A DNA stretch of 64,000 nt, taken from contig NZ_JAGQCU010000005.1 in NCBI RefSeq assembly GCF_024346355.1, forward strand, positions 104,148-168,147, written 5' to 3'. The position numbers were made by a program, and so were the translations under genes. Origin of the DNA: Cyanobium sp. ATX 6A2. Lineage in GTDB: Bacteria > Cyanobacteriota > Cyanobacteriia > PCC-6307 > Cyanobiaceae. Position 1 is the first letter of the stretch, and the number at the start of each line of letters is the position of its first letter. Positions 14,321-23,936 of the stretch are shown piece by piece. The notes beneath the pieces were generated by a model, which ran no database searches, was not told the origin of the DNA, and worked only from the letters and a program-made list of their open reading frames with translations.

Positions 14321-15022
14321 ATGAGCACATCTGCGCAACCCACCGCCATCGCCCTGCTTTCGGGCGGCCTCGATTCCGCCACCGCCGCCGCCCTGGCGAT
14401 CGCGGCGGGCTGGCGCGTGATCGGCCTCTCGTTCGACTACGGCCAGCGCCACCGGCGCGAGCTGGTGGCCGCCGCCGCCGTGGCCGCGGAGCTGGGGCTG
14501 GCCGAACACCACACCATCGCCGTGAACCTGGCCGCCTGGGGGGGCTCGGCCCTCACCGATCCCGGCGTCGCCCTGCCCAGCTCCGGGGTGCAGGAGGGGG
14601 TGATCCCCAGCACCTACGTGCCCGGCCGCAACACGGTGTTCATCGCCCTGGGGCTGAGCCTGGCCGAGGCCCGCGGCGCCGAGCGGCTGGTGCTGGGGGT
14701 GAACGCCGTGGACTACTCCGGCTATCCCGACTGCCGGCCCGACTACCTGGACGCCTTCCAGACCCTGGCCGACCTGGCCAGCAAGGCAGGCCGGGAGGGA
14801 CGCGGTGCGCGCCTGTGGGCGCCGCTGGTGCAGTGGAGCAAAACGCGCATCGTGACCGAGGCGCTGCGGCTGGGGGTGCCGATCGCCGCCACCTGGAGCT
14901 GCTACAGCGGCGGCGAGGTTCCCTGCGGCGTGTGCGACAGCTGCCGCATCCGCGATGCCGCCCTGATCGAAGCGGGCCGGCCCGATCTGGCCAGCCCGGC
15001 GGCCGGCGCCCCGTTGCCATGA
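14321..15022 (+). CDS. queC: 7-cyano-7-deazaguanine synthase
   Basis: 233 residues from MSTSAQP. The adenylation PP-loop reads [12 protein letters not shown] at the start and four zinc-binding cysteines occur near the end ([15 protein letters not shown]). QueC converts 7-carboxy-7-deazaguanine, the QueE product, to preQ0 with ATP and ammonia. The stop overlaps the pabB start (ATGA), so the four genes queE-queC-pabB-pabC probably form one transcript. A combined role for deazapurine and folate genes is plausible because both use GTP-derived pterins, but this is inference. Confidence 0.93.
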   Translation: MSTSAQPTAIALLSGGLDSATAAALAIAAGWRVIGLSFDYGQRHRRELVAAAAVAAELGLAEHHTIAVNLAAWGGSALTDPGVALPSSGVQEGVIPSTYVPGRNTVFIALGLSLAEARGAERLVLGVNAVDYSGYPDCRPDYLDAFQTLADLASKAGREGRGARLWAPLVQWSKTRIVTEALRLGVPIAATWSCYSGGEVPCGVCDSCRIRDAALIEAGRPDLASPAAGAPLP

Positions 15023-16371
15023 GCCCTCTGCTGCGGCGGGAGCTCCCCTGGTGCCAGCCCGAAGCCCTGCTGCAGCGGCTGCTGCCGCAGCTGGAGCGGC
15101 CGGCTCTGGTGTGGCTCGACGGCGACGGCTCGGCGCTGGGACGGCGCAGCGTGCTGGCCCTCGAGCCGCTGGAGGAGCGGGTGTGCCGGGGCCTGCCGGG
15201 GGATGCCGGCGCCGAGGATCCCTTCGCCGTGCTGGCGCAGCTGGAGGCGAGCGGCCGGCCCTGGCTGGGCTGGCTGGCCTACGAGGCCGGCGCCTGGCTG
15301 GAGCCGGCCCGCCACTGGCAGCGGCCGGCGATGGCGGTGCTGTGGGCGATCCAGGCCGACCCGCTGCTGATCGCCGACCACCAGCACCGGCAGCTGTGGC
15401 TGGAGGGCCACGACCCCCAGCGGCTGGAGGCGCTGGCCGAGCGGCTGGAGCACGCCGCGGCGGAGGCCCTGGCGGAGAGCGGCGGCGCCGAAGCGCTGGT
15501 GCTGCCCCTGGAGGGCTGGCACTGGCACACCAGCCGTGCGGGCTTCGCCGCCCAGGTGCGGGCGGTGCGGCAGCACATCGCCGCCGGGGATCTGTTCCAG
15601 GCCAACCTCACCGCCTGCTGCGAGCAGGAGCTGGCCGAGCCCCCCACGGCCGCCACGCTGCTGGAGCTCTACGGCCGCCTGCGGCGGCACTGCCCTGCGC
15701 CCTTCGCCGGCCTGGCCATCGGCGGGCCGGCGGCGGCGGGGGAAGCGGTGCTGTCGGCCTCACCGGAGCGCTTCCTGCACCTCCTCGCCGATCGAGAGGT
15801 GGAAACCCGCCCGATCAAGGGCACCCGCCCCCGCCACACCGATGCCGCCGCCGATGCCGATGCGGCCGCCGAGCTGATCACCAGCCCCAAGGACCGGGCC
15901 GAGAACGTGATGATCGTGGACCTGCTGCGCAACGACCTGGGCCGGGTTTGCAGGCCTGGCTCAATCCAGGTGCCCCAGCTGGTGGGGCTGGAGAGCTACC
16001 GCCAGGTGCACCACCTCACCTCGGTGGTGCGGGGCCGGCTGCGGCCCGGCCTGGGGGCGGCGGATCTGCTGCGCGCCTGCTGGCCGGGGGGATCGATCAC
16101 CGGGGCCCCCAAGATCCGCGCCTGCCAGCGCCTGGGGGAACTGGAGCCGGTGGCCCGCGGCCCCTACTGCGGCTCCCTGTTCCACCTCGATGGCGCCGGC
16201 GGCTTCGACAGCAACATCCTGATCCGTTCCCTGTTCGTGGCTGGCCGAACGCTGCGGGCCCATGCCGGCTGCGGCATCGTGGCCGATTCCGATCCCCAGG
16301 CCGAGGCCGAGGAACTGGGCTGGAAGCTGGAACCGCTGCTGGCTGCCCTCGGCGGCAAGCCTCAACCATGA
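15019..16371 (+). CDS. pabB: Aminodeoxychorismate synthase component I
   Basis: 450 residues of the chorismate-binding family. The PIKGT motif, whose Lys is diagnostic of PabB rather than the PIAGT of anthranilate synthase, is present (PIKGTRPRH). Other family blocks are [31 protein letters not shown] and CGIVADSDP. With the glutaminase PabA it makes 4-amino-4-deoxychorismate for folate; no pabA is in the window. The N-terminal third is Leu/Arg-rich and less conserved. The stop overlaps the pabC start by 4 bases. Confidence 0.88.
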   Translation: MSPLLRRELPWCQPEALLQRLLPQLERPALVWLDGDGSALGRRSVLALEPLEERVCRGLPGDAGAEDPFAVLAQLEASGRPWLGWLAYEAGAWLEPARHWQRPAMAVLWAIQADPLLIADHQHRQLWLEGHDPQRLEALAERLEHAAAEALAESGGAEALVLPLEGWHWHTSRAGFAAQVRAVRQHIAAGDLFQANLTACCEQELAEPPTAATLLELYGRLRRHCPAPFAGLAIGGPAAAGEAVLSASPERFLHLLADREVETRPIKGTRPRHTDAAADADAAAELITSPKDRAENVMIVDLLRNDLGRVCRPGSIQVPQLVGLESYRQVHHLTSVVRGRLRPGLGAADLLRACWPGGSITGAPKIRACQRLGELEPVARGPYCGSLFHLDGAGGFDSNILIRSLFVAGRTLRAHAGCGIVADSDPQAEAEELGWKLEPLLAALGGKPQP

Positions 16372-17303
16372 CCGGATCGCCAGTCAGTCCGACGCCACCA
16401 GCCAGCACCGCCCCTGGAGAGTCTCCCGGAGCCGCCCTGGCCTGGATCGATGCCCCGAGGCCAGAGGGCCGCTGGGGCCGCCCCGACGCCCTGGCACTGC
16501 CGCTCAGCGACCGGGCCCTGCTGCTGGCCGACGGGATCTTCGAAACCGTGCTGGTGCTGGATGGCCGCCCCCGGCTGCTGGCCGAGCACCTGGCCCGCTG
16601 GCACGCCGCTGCCGCCCTGCTGGCCATGGATCCGCCACCGGATCCGGCCCGGGTGGAGGCCCTGATCCAGGAGGCCATCCTGCGCAGCGGCATCACCACC
16701 GGCGCCCTGCGCCTCAACTGGAGCCGCGGCAGCCCGACAGCCGCCAGCAGCCGCGGCATCGCCATCCCGGAGCATTGCCGGCACCGCTTCTGGCTGCAGC
16801 TCACGCCAGCGGCGCCCTCTTTTGCTCCACTCACCGCGCTGGTGAGTGCCACGGAACGGCGGGACCCCTTGAGCCTGCTGAACCGATGCAAGACCTTCGC
16901 CTACGGCAACGCCATCCAGGCCCGCCGTCTGGCCGCCGCCGCTGGCGCCGACGATGCACTGCTCATGAGCACCGGCGGCGAGCTCTGCTGCGCCACCACC
17001 GCCAACCTGCTGCTGCGCCGCGGCGACCACTGGTTCACCCCTCCCCTGGCCAGCGGCTGTCTGCCCGGGGTGATGCGGGCACGGGCCCTGGGCCTGAGCC
17101 TGGCTGAGGAGGCAGCTCTGCACCCAGCCGACCTGCCGACCTGCCGCGGGGCACTGCTGCTCAACAGCCTCGGCTGCCGGCCCATCCACCAGCTCCGCAG
17201 CCCGGCTGGGCACCAGACGCTCGCCTGGCCCCAGCAAGGGGAGGCGGGCTGGGCCTCGGCCCTGGCAGGAGAGGCAGCCAGGCTCTGGCAGCGGCTGCTC
17301 TGA
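16368..17303 (+). CDS. pabC: 4-amino-4-deoxychorismate lyase (PLP fold type IV)
   Basis: 311 residues. LADGIFETVLV and the Lys-bearing NRCKTFAYGNAIQARRLA are family landmarks of fold-IV PLP enzymes; TGGELCCATTANLLL is the phosphate-side loop. It releases pyruvate and 4-aminobenzoate from the PabB product. Branched-chain or D-amino-acid aminotransferase is an alternative for the fold, but the direct coupling to pabB decides. The gene ends exactly at the base before the convergent urtE stop, with no spacer. Confidence 0.85.
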   Translation: MTGSPVSPTPPASTAPGESPGAALAWIDAPRPEGRWGRPDALALPLSDRALLLADGIFETVLVLDGRPRLLAEHLARWHAAAALLAMDPPPDPARVEALIQEAILRSGITTGALRLNWSRGSPTAASSRGIAIPEHCRHRFWLQLTPAAPSFAPLTALVSATERRDPLSLLNRCKTFAYGNAIQARRLAAAAGADDALLMSTGGELCCATTANLLLRRGDHWFTPPLASGCLPGVMRARALGLSLAEEAALHPADLPTCRGALLLNSLGCRPIHQLRSPAGHQTLAWPQQGEAGWASALAGEAARLWQRLL

Positions 17304-18014
17304 TCAGACGCTGAGGAAGCGATCCACCACGTCCTGGCTGAGGTCGGCGGTAGGGCCACTGGCCACAATCCCACCCCGCTGCATGGCGTAGTAGCGGTCG
17401 GCCTGGCGCACGAAGTTGAGATGCTGCTCCACCAGCAGCACGCCGATGCCGGTCTCGGCGATGATGCGGCGCACAGCCCGTTCGATGTCCTGCACGATGT
17501 TGGGCTGGATGCCCTCGGTGGGTTCATCGAGCAGCAGCAGCGATGGCTGTCCCAGCAGGGCCCTGGCGATCGCCAGCTGCTGCTGCTGGCCGCCGCTGAG
17601 GTCCCCGCCCTTGCGGGGCAGGAACTCGCGGAGGATCGGGAACAGCTCGTAGACGATCGGATCGATCTGACGGTGGCGTCCCAGCCCGCCGGGGCGGGCC
17701 TCAAGGCCGAGCAGGAGGTTTTCCTCCACCGTGAGCTGGGGGATGATCTCCCGCCCCTGGGGTACGTAGCCGACACCGGCCCTGGCCCTCTGGTGCGGAG
17801 CCAGCCGATCCATGGGCTTGCCCTCCAGCAACACCGTGCCGCTGCGGGGCCGCAGCAGGCCGATCAGCGATTTCAGCAGGGTGGTCTTACCCACCCCGTT
17901 GCGCCCGATCAGACAGACCATCTCACCGGCATTCACCGTGAGATCCACATCACGCAGGATGTGGCTCTCCCCGTAGTAGGTGTTCACCCCATGAATCTCG
18001 AGCAGGGTCATCAC
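17304..18014 (-). CDS. urtE: Urea ABC transporter ATPase UrtE
   Basis: 236 residues: Walker A GRNGVGKTT, signature LSGGQQQQ, Walker B LLLLDEP. It resembles LivF-type ATPases and is the last gene of urtABCDE. With UrtD it powers high-affinity urea uptake across the plasma membrane. It overlaps urtD by 4 bases. Other LivF family members could serve amino acids, but the five-gene order beside ureEFG and ureDABC makes urea the best substrate. Confidence 0.93.
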   Translation of the reverse strand: MMTLLEIHGVNTYYGESHILRDVDLTVNAGEMVCLIGRNGVGKTTLLKSLIGLLRPRSGTVLLEGKPMDRLAPHQRARAGVGYVPQGREIIPQLTVEENLLLGLEARPGGLGRHRQIDPIVYELFPILREFLPRKGGDLSGGQQQQLAIARALLGQPSLLLLDEPTEGIQPNIVQDIERAVRRIIAETGIGVLLVEQHLNFVRQADRYYAMQRGGIVASGPTADLSQDVVDRFLSV

Positions 18015-18778
18015 TGCTGCTCCTCAAGTTGGTGATCATCTGACCCACCGAGATACACCTCGATCACCCGCTCGTCGCGCTGAATGTCATCCATCAATCC
18101 TTCACAAAGCACATGTCCCTGGTGGAGGACGGTGACCTGCGTATCGAGCCGGCGGATGAACTCCATATCATGCTCAATCACCACTACGGTGTGATCACCA
18201 GCCAGTGACTTGAGCAGATCAGCGGTGAGGTCAGTTTCCTCGTCGGTGAGACCAGCCACCGGCTCATCCACCAGCAGCAGGTCGGGATCCTGACCAACCA
18301 GCATGGCAATTTCAAGCCACTGTTTCTGCCCGTGGGAAAGGGATCCAGCCGGTTGATCAGCTCGTGGATGGAGGGCCACAACCTCCATCAGCTGGTCGAC
18401 GCGCTCGCGCCGCTCGCGCGACAGCCCGCTGGTGAGCAAGCTCCAGGGATTCTTGGGACGGCTCACCGCCAGGGCAAGGTTGTCACGGACCGTGAGCTGT
18501 TGAAACACGCGGGGACTCTGAAACTTGCGACCAATTCCCAGGCGAGCAATGCTGAATTCCTGGTAGCGCAACAAGGAGCGCCCCTTGAACACCACATCCC
18601 CGGAGGTGGGCTTGATCTTGCCGGTGATCACATCAAGAAAGGTTGTTTTACCAGCGCCATTCGGTCCAATCACGGCCCTTAATTCACCCGGCTGCAGGCT
18701 GAGGTTGAGATCGCGAAGGGCCAGGAATCCATCAAAACTGATGGTGATCTGGCGCAGTTCAAGCAGGGGGGCGGTCAT
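18011..18778 (-). CDS. urtD: Urea ABC transporter ATPase UrtD
   Basis: 255 residues: Walker A GPNGAGKTT, signature LSHGQKQ, Walker B LLLVDEP. The LivG-like ATPase pairs with UrtE. It overlaps urtC by 4 bases and urtE by 4 bases, so translation is probably coupled. By eye this gene and urtABC are clearly lower in G+C than the flanking ure and pab genes. Confidence 0.93.
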   Translation of the reverse strand: MTAPLLELRQITISFDGFLALRDLNLSLQPGELRAVIGPNGAGKTTFLDVITGKIKPTSGDVVFKGRSLLRYQEFSIARLGIGRKFQSPRVFQQLTVRDNLALAVSRPKNPWSLLTSGLSRERRERVDQLMEVVALHPRADQPAGSLSHGQKQWLEIAMLVGQDPDLLLVDEPVAGLTDEETDLTADLLKSLAGDHTVVVIEHDMEFIRRLDTQVTVLHQGHVLCEGLMDDIQRDERVIEVYLGGSDDHQLEEQQ

Positions 18779-19911
18779 AGCTTGATCTCCTCCTGGCCAT
18801 CGAGCTCGAGACTGGGATAGGTGGCGAGCGGCCTGGCCAATCCGCAGCGCACCAGGAGATTACGGAATTCTTCGGCAAAAAACCAGCCAAGCACACCTTG
18901 TGGAAGGGCAGTAACCACCAGTATGAAGAGGGCACCCTGAATAAAAAGCCAGCTCTGAGGCAGGGCCTCACTCACAAGACTCTTGCCGTAGTTGATGACC
19001 ACAGCACCAAGAATGGCGCCCAGCAGGGTGCCACGACCACCCACGGCCACCCAGATCACCATCTCAATCGAAAATGGCACCGACATGTACTGAGGGGTGA
19101 CAATCCCCGACTGAACCGTAAACAAGGCGCCCGAGATCCCAGCAAGAGCTCCGGCGATTGAGAACACAATCGTCTTGAACATGACTGGGTTGAAGCCGGT
19201 GAAGCGGATGCGAGGTTCATCATCACGAATGGCGATCAACACATCACCGAACCGATCGCGAACCACCCATCGAACAAAGAACCAGCTTAAAATCACCAGA
19301 ACTCCAGTGATCCAGAAGAGAGCCCGCTGCATCGACTCAGAACCAACCAACTGGCCAAACAGAACCGTGGTATCGGTGGGCAGGCCATTGGTGCCATTGA
19401 TTAACTTCTGCTGACCATTAAAAAAGTTAAAGAATACCAGCAGTGCAGCTTGGGTGAGAATCGAAAAATAAACCCCCTTGATGCGGTTGCGGAACACCAG
19501 ATAACCCAGCACAGCAGCCACTAGGGCTGGCACCAGCCAGAGGGCGATCAGGGTGAAGACGGGTGAACGAAAGGGCTCCCAGAAAAACGGGAGGGACGAC
19601 ACGCCATAGAGCCGGAAAAACTCAGGCAGCATGCCGGCCGCTGCCGATGTGTTCAGCTGCAGGAACATGGCAACGGCGTAGCCACCAAGGGCGAAGAAAA
19701 CGCCCTGGCCAAGGCTGAGAATGCCGGTGAACCCCCAGATCAGATCAATGCCGAGCGCTGCGATGGCCAGCGACAGGAAACGGCCCAGGAGATTGAGGCG
19801 GAAGACTGGCAAGACTGCCGGGGCAGCAATCAGAGCTGCCAGGATCACAGTCCAGATCGCAACGCGAACCCATCGCGATGGTTGGGGGAGAAGGGTGGAG
19901 GAAGCAACCAT
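18775..19911 (-). CDS. urtC: Urea ABC transporter permease UrtC
   Basis: 378 residues with about ten hydrophobic segments (for example AIAALGIDLIWGFTGILSLGQGVFFALGGYAVAMF split over two helices). It is a LivM-like permease that with UrtB forms the membrane channel. It follows urtB by 3 bases. The body uses A/T-rich codons unusual for this window. Confidence 0.93.
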   Translation of the reverse strand: MVASSTLLPQPSRWVRVAIWTVILAALIAAPAVLPVFRLNLLGRFLSLAIAALGIDLIWGFTGILSLGQGVFFALGGYAVAMFLQLNTSAAAGMLPEFFRLYGVSSLPFFWEPFRSPVFTLIALWLVPALVAAVLGYLVFRNRIKGVYFSILTQAALLVFFNFFNGQQKLINGTNGLPTDTTVLFGQLVGSESMQRALFWITGVLVILSWFFVRWVVRDRFGDVLIAIRDDEPRIRFTGFNPVMFKTIVFSIAGALAGISGALFTVQSGIVTPQYMSVPFSIEMVIWVAVGGRGTLLGAILGAVVINYGKSLVSEALPQSWLFIQGALFILVVTALPQGVLGWFFAEEFRNLLVRCGLARPLATYPSLELDGQEEIKL

Positions 19912-19914
19912 GGA

Positions 19915-21078
19915 TCAGGCCTCCACCAGGCGTCCCTTCTGGGGGAACAAACCGGCAGGACGGAACTGGAGAAAGACCACAATCAACGAAAAGATCAACA
20001 CCTGAGCCATGCTGGTGGTAGCAAAGAAGTCGACGACCGTTGCCATTGATGAAGGCATTCCAGGCCAAGCCGTCAACAATCGACCGGCGCCGATCAGATC
20101 AGTCATCACGCCGATCACCAATGAGGCGATCACCGTGCCCAACAGGTTGCCCACACCACCGAGCACCACCACCATGAAACAGCCCACGATGTAGGAGGTG
20201 CCGACGTTGGGACCCACCGAGCCCAACAGTGACACCGCCACTCCTGCCACCCCAGCCAGGCCGGAACCGACGCCGAAGGTGAGCACATCCACGGTTTCCG
20301 TGGGGATGCCCAGGCAATCGCTCATCGGGCGATTCTGGGTGACCGCTCGAATGCGCATCCCCCACACGCTGCGAGCCAGAAACCAGGCGATTCCCAGCAC
20401 CGCGACCACAGTGATGGCGATGATCACCAGACGGGGCACGGGCATCGTGAGCCCCGCCAGATCCAGGCTGCCCCGCATCCAGGCAGGGGCGGTGACGTCG
20501 ACATTGCGAGGATTGGCACGGGAGAGAGAACTCACGAGCGAGCCCAGACCCGCCGCTGCCAACACGCCCATCAGAGCGGCGCCAGCCCAGATGCCAGCGC
20601 TGGTGAACCGGCCTCGAGGTCCGGCCATCAACTCGGATGGCAGCAACGCGGGGGCCAGCAGACCCACGAACAGCGCCAGTACCAGGCCAGTAGCCGAAGC
20701 CAGGGGGACACTGCGAACGAACTGCTGCAGGATCAGGCTCACACCCCAGGTGGCCAGAAGTGTTTCCAGGGGGTTGCCATAGAGCCGACGAATCACCGTG
20801 CGCTCCAACAGCACCCCCACCACCCCGCTCACAAGGAAGGCAGCCGGGAGGGCAACCAACACGTAGGCGTCGAAGAAGGGCTGGAAAAGTGGCAAACGGA
20901 AAATCAATTGCACCACATAGGTGGTGTAGGCCCCCAGCATAATCAATTCGCCATGGGCGAGATTGATCACACCCATCAGACCAAAGACAATGGCAAGACC
21001 CAGAGCTGCGATCAACAGCACGGAGCCGATTGCGATGCCATTAAACAGACTTTCAACAAGTAGCTGCACAGCCCACAA
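19915..21078 (-). CDS. urtB: Urea ABC transporter permease UrtB
   Basis: 387 residues, LivH-like, with many membrane helices (LAIVFGLMGVINLAHGELIML is cut across helix 1-2). The Urt-type insertion in the middle (FTSAGIWAGAALMG to RANPRNVDVTAP) is longer than in amino-acid LivH proteins. It follows urtA after 91 bases that contain a hairpin terminator, so urtB-E are probably made in smaller amounts than urtA. Confidence 0.93.
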   Translation of the reverse strand: MWAVQLLVESLFNGIAIGSVLLIAALGLAIVFGLMGVINLAHGELIMLGAYTTYVVQLIFRLPLFQPFFDAYVLVALPAAFLVSGVVGVLLERTVIRRLYGNPLETLLATWGVSLILQQFVRSVPLASATGLVLALFVGLLAPALLPSELMAGPRGRFTSAGIWAGAALMGVLAAAGLGSLVSSLSRANPRNVDVTAPAWMRGSLDLAGLTMPVPRLVIIAITVVAVLGIAWFLARSVWGMRIRAVTQNRPMSDCLGIPTETVDVLTFGVGSGLAGVAGVAVSLLGSVGPNVGTSYIVGCFMVVVLGGVGNLLGTVIASLVIGVMTDLIGAGRLLTAWPGMPSSMATVVDFFATTSMAQVLIFSLIVVFLQFRPAGLFPQKGRLVEA

Positions 21079-21089
21079 TGTGAAGATCT

Positions 21090-21122
21090 AAAAAAAGAGA
21101 GGAAGCCCTGAAGCCTCCTCTC
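21090..21122 (-). terminator. Rho-independent terminator between urtA and urtB
   Basis: Reading the minus strand, a 10-base stem (GAGAGGAGGC with GCTTCCTCTC, one mismatch) with a 6-base loop is followed by seven T residues. It lies 48 bases after the urtA stop and inside an otherwise co-directional operon. Such a leaky terminator would give excess binding protein over permease and ATPase subunits. Confidence 0.8.
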
Positions 21123-21169
21123 CAGAGTCAGCCCTAGAGGGAGATCGGGTTCAAGACCAAATCATCACC

Positions 21170-22462
21170 TCAAAGCCTGAATCGCTCACCTTTGCTAGGA
21201 TCCGACCAATCGCAGGCATATCCTTTGGAGGAGGGTTCGAACTGGTTCCAGGCCTGGGGATCGATTGGGCCGTCACTCTCTTCGATGATTTTGAACTGAC
21301 CATCTGCTGTGATCTCGCCAATCCGCACAGTCTGGGAAATATGGTGGTTCGGACGCACCTCAATCGGACCTTGCGGCGCATCAAACTTGATGCCAATGAG
21401 GGCTGCCCGCACTGCTGCATTATCGAACGTGCCAGCCTTCTCGACACCCTTCTTCCACAGATAAACCATGTTGTATGCCGACTCTTGGGGGTCCGCTACA
21501 ACACGATCGTCACCATATTTTTTCTTGAAGTTCTCCGCAAACGTTTTCGATGCGGGCGTGTCGATCGACATCATGTAGTTCCAGGCGCCATAGTGACCCT
21601 CAAGGAACTCAGGGCCAATCTGACCGATTTCCTCCTCTGCAATCGAATAGCTCATCACGTAGTAGTCATTAGCAGGCGTGATGCCAGCGTCCTGAATCTG
21701 CTTGAAGAAGGCAACGTTCTGATCACCATTCAAGGTGTTGATGATCACGCCGCCATCAGGAAGAGCCGTGCGGATCTTGGCGATGATGGGAGCAACCTCA
21801 GTGTTGCCGAGGGGCAGATAATCTTCGCCCACAACTTCGCCACCAAGAGACTTCAGCTGTTCCTTGGTAATTGTGTTGGACGTGCGGGGGAACACATAAT
21901 CTGAGCCCACCAGATAGAATGGCTTCCCTGCCGCCGGTGACTCCTTGAACATGAAGGCGGTAGCCGGCTCAGACTGCTGGTTCGGAGTGGCACCTGTATA
22001 CATGATATTGCGAGAACACTCCTGACCCTCATACTGAATCGGGTAATACAGGAAGGCATCTTTCGACTCAAACACCGGCAGCATCGCCTTGCGGCTTGCC
22101 GAGGTCCAGCCGCCGAAGACCACAGGGACTTCGTCCTGGTCGATCAGCTTGGCTGCTTTTTCAGCGAAGGTCGGCCAGTCGGAGGCGCCGTCTTCAACAA
22201 TGTATTCAATCTTGTATTTCTTACCATCAACTTCCACACCACCGGCAGCATTGATCTCGTCAATGGCCATTTTCTGGGTATCCACCAAGGTGGATTCCGA
22301 AATCGCCATGGTGCCGGTGAGGGAATGCAGGATCCCCACCTTGACGGTATCGTCGAAATCACCGGCGGCCTGATCACCGGGGCCACAGGCAGCCAGGGAA
22401 AAGGCAACCACGGAAAAGGCAGCGCCAGCAGCAATGCGGCGAATCTTGATAGAAGGCATCAT
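21170..22462 (-). CDS. urtA: Urea ABC transporter substrate-binding lipoprotein UrtA
   Basis: 430 residues. The signal peptide has a lipobox SLAAC with the Cys at residue 26, so the mature protein is lipid-anchored on the outer face of the plasma membrane. The rest is a Leu/Ile/Val-binding-like fold (GILHSLTGTMAISE, YPIQYEGQECSRN, GSDYVFPRT). It binds urea at high affinity and hands it to UrtBC. An NtcA-like promoter precedes it, and the terminator after it probably sets its abundance. Confidence 0.95.
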   Translation of the reverse strand: MMPSIKIRRIAAGAAFSVVAFSLAACGPGDQAAGDFDDTVKVGILHSLTGTMAISESTLVDTQKMAIDEINAAGGVEVDGKKYKIEYIVEDGASDWPTFAEKAAKLIDQDEVPVVFGGWTSASRKAMLPVFESKDAFLYYPIQYEGQECSRNIMYTGATPNQQSEPATAFMFKESPAAGKPFYLVGSDYVFPRTSNTITKEQLKSLGGEVVGEDYLPLGNTEVAPIIAKIRTALPDGGVIINTLNGDQNVAFFKQIQDAGITPANDYYVMSYSIAEEEIGQIGPEFLEGHYGAWNYMMSIDTPASKTFAENFKKKYGDDRVVADPQESAYNMVYLWKKGVEKAGTFDNAAVRAALIGIKFDAPQGPIEVRPNHHISQTVRIGEITADGQFKIIEESDGPIDPQAWNQFEPSSKGYACDWSDPSKGERFRL

Positions 22463-22533
22463 TCAGATCAATCTGAGATTGAGCTCAGTGAAAGCAGCGA
22501 CAGGAAGCCAGTCGTGACGCTGAAGGCAAAGTC

Positions 22534-22575
22534 AAGGTAAAGAAGGCCCGCCGCCCCACTTGTAACAAGCGTCAC
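22534..22575 (-). promoter_or_regulatory. NtcA-type activator site and -10 element before urtA
   Basis: On the minus strand GTGACGCTTGTTAC (22575-22562) matches the NtcA consensus GTA-N8-TAC at all but one base. After exactly 22 bases comes TACCTT (22539-22534), matching the -10 form TA-N3-T used by NtcA class II promoters. The predicted start would leave about a 65-base leader before urtA. NtcA activates nitrogen-scavenging genes when 2-oxoglutarate is high, and urt genes are known members of its regulon. Confidence 0.6.
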
Positions 22576-22635
22576 CAAAAGCCAGGTCGCCTTCGCAAAG
22601 CCGCGAACAAACCACAAAATCAACCGGTTTAACGC

Positions 22636-23235
22636 TCAATTTGGTAGCTGTTGCAGCAGAAAGGCCGTCACCTGATCCACGCCTTCGCCGCTGCGAATAT
22701 TGGTGAAACACCAGGGGCGGCCACCGCGCATGCGCTCGGTGTCGCGCTCCATCACCTCCAGGCTCGCCCCCACCATGGGTGCCAGGTCGATCTTGTTGAT
22801 CACCAGCAGGTCGGAGCGGGTGATGCCGGGTCCGCCCTTGCGGGGGATCTTGTCGCCGGCGGCCACATCGATCACGTAGATGCAGAGGTCCACCAGCTCG
22901 GGGCTGAAACTGGCGGCCAGGTTGTCGCCGCCGCTCTCCACCAGCACCAGATCGAGATCGGGAAACGCCTGCTCCAGCTCCGCCACGGCGGCCCGGTTGA
23001 TCGAGCAGTCCTCTCGGATGGCGGTGTGGGGACAGCCGCCGGTTTCCACGCCGCGGATGCGCTCGGGCTCCAGGGCGCCGGCGCGGGTGAGGAACTGGGC
23101 GTCTTCCTGGGTATAGATGTCGTTGGTCACCACCCCCAGCTGCAGCCGATCCCGCAGCCGCCGGCACAGGGCCTCCACCAGAGCCGTCTTGCCGGAGCCC
23201 ACCGGCCCGGCCACGCCCACCCGCAGCTTGCTCAT
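22636..23235 (-). CDS. ureG: Urease accessory GTPase UreG
   Basis: 199 residues. The P-loop [14 protein letters not shown] is near the start; [27 protein letters not shown] and the CPH metal motif are family hallmarks, and INKIDLAP is the guanine-specificity motif. UreG uses GTP to drive nickel transfer with UreDFE into apo-urease. It is the last ure gene on minus before urtA, 32 bases after ureF. Confidence 0.96.
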   Translation of the reverse strand: MSKLRVGVAGPVGSGKTALVEALCRRLRDRLQLGVVTNDIYTQEDAQFLTRAGALEPERIRGVETGGCPHTAIREDCSINRAAVAELEQAFPDLDLVLVESGGDNLAASFSPELVDLCIYVIDVAAGDKIPRKGGPGITRSDLLVINKIDLAPMVGASLEVMERDTERMRGGRPWCFTNIRSGEGVDQVTAFLLQQLPN

Positions 23236-23267
23236 CAGCCCTGTCTCCCCATCGGCGAGCCCTCGCT

Positions 23268-23927
23268 CTAGCTGCGAAACAGCCTGGAATAGAGCTCAGC
23301 ATGGCGGAGCTGGGCCAGGCCGGCCCCCACGCCGGCATTCCATGGCGCAGGGTCCACACCGGAAGCCAGCAGGGCCTCCGCCCGTTCGACGATCACAGGG
23401 GCCAGGCCCAGCTGCAACCGCTGGGCCTCGGTGGGGCCGAGGGGCACCAGCCGCACCGCCGCACTGAGCTGGTTGGCCGTCCAGCCGTGCAGGTAGGCCT
23501 CGAGCAGCGGCAGTGGCGCCAGCTCCAGGCACAGGCCAGCCCAGGCCCAGGCGCCGGTGAAGCCCAGGGGCAGGGGCCGCGGCAGGGGCCAGCCCAGATC
23601 GGCCAGCAGCTGCAGCAGCGATTGCCCCATCTGGCGTTGCTGGGCCCGCAGTTCGGCAGCCTCCCGCTGGGCCAGCAGCCAGCCGTCGCGGTCGCCGGCA
23701 GCATCCCAGTCGCCGCGGGCGAGGGCCTCCATCAGCGCCGGCAGGGCGGCCGCCTCCACCGCCACCAGCCCCCGGCGCAGCTCCGCCTCCAGCCAGGCCC
23801 GCACAGCGGGGGCCGCGCTGAGCCGGCCGGCCTGCACCAGCACCTCCAGGCCCTCGGAGTACGAGAAGGCCCCCACCGGCAGAGCCGGACTCACCAGCTG
23901 AAACAGGCGCAACAGCTCCAGGCCCAT
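23268..23927 (-). CDS. ureF: Urease accessory protein UreF
   Basis: 219 residues, all-helical. The family start [20 protein letters not shown], in which SPALPVGAF is the conserved block, is clear. UreF bridges UreD on the urease apoprotein and UreG, controlling GTP hydrolysis. It lies 9 bases from the ureE stop in the same operon. The middle is Ala/Leu/Gln-rich but of normal length. Confidence 0.93.
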   Translation of the reverse strand: MGLELLRLFQLVSPALPVGAFSYSEGLEVLVQAGRLSAAPAVRAWLEAELRRGLVAVEAAALPALMEALARGDWDAAGDRDGWLLAQREAAELRAQQRQMGQSLLQLLADLGWPLPRPLPLGFTGAWAWAGLCLELAPLPLLEAYLHGWTANQLSAAVRLVPLGPTEAQRLQLGLAPVIVERAEALLASGVDPAPWNAGVGAGLAQLRHAELYSRLFRS

Positions 23928-23936
23928 CGCCTCCCC

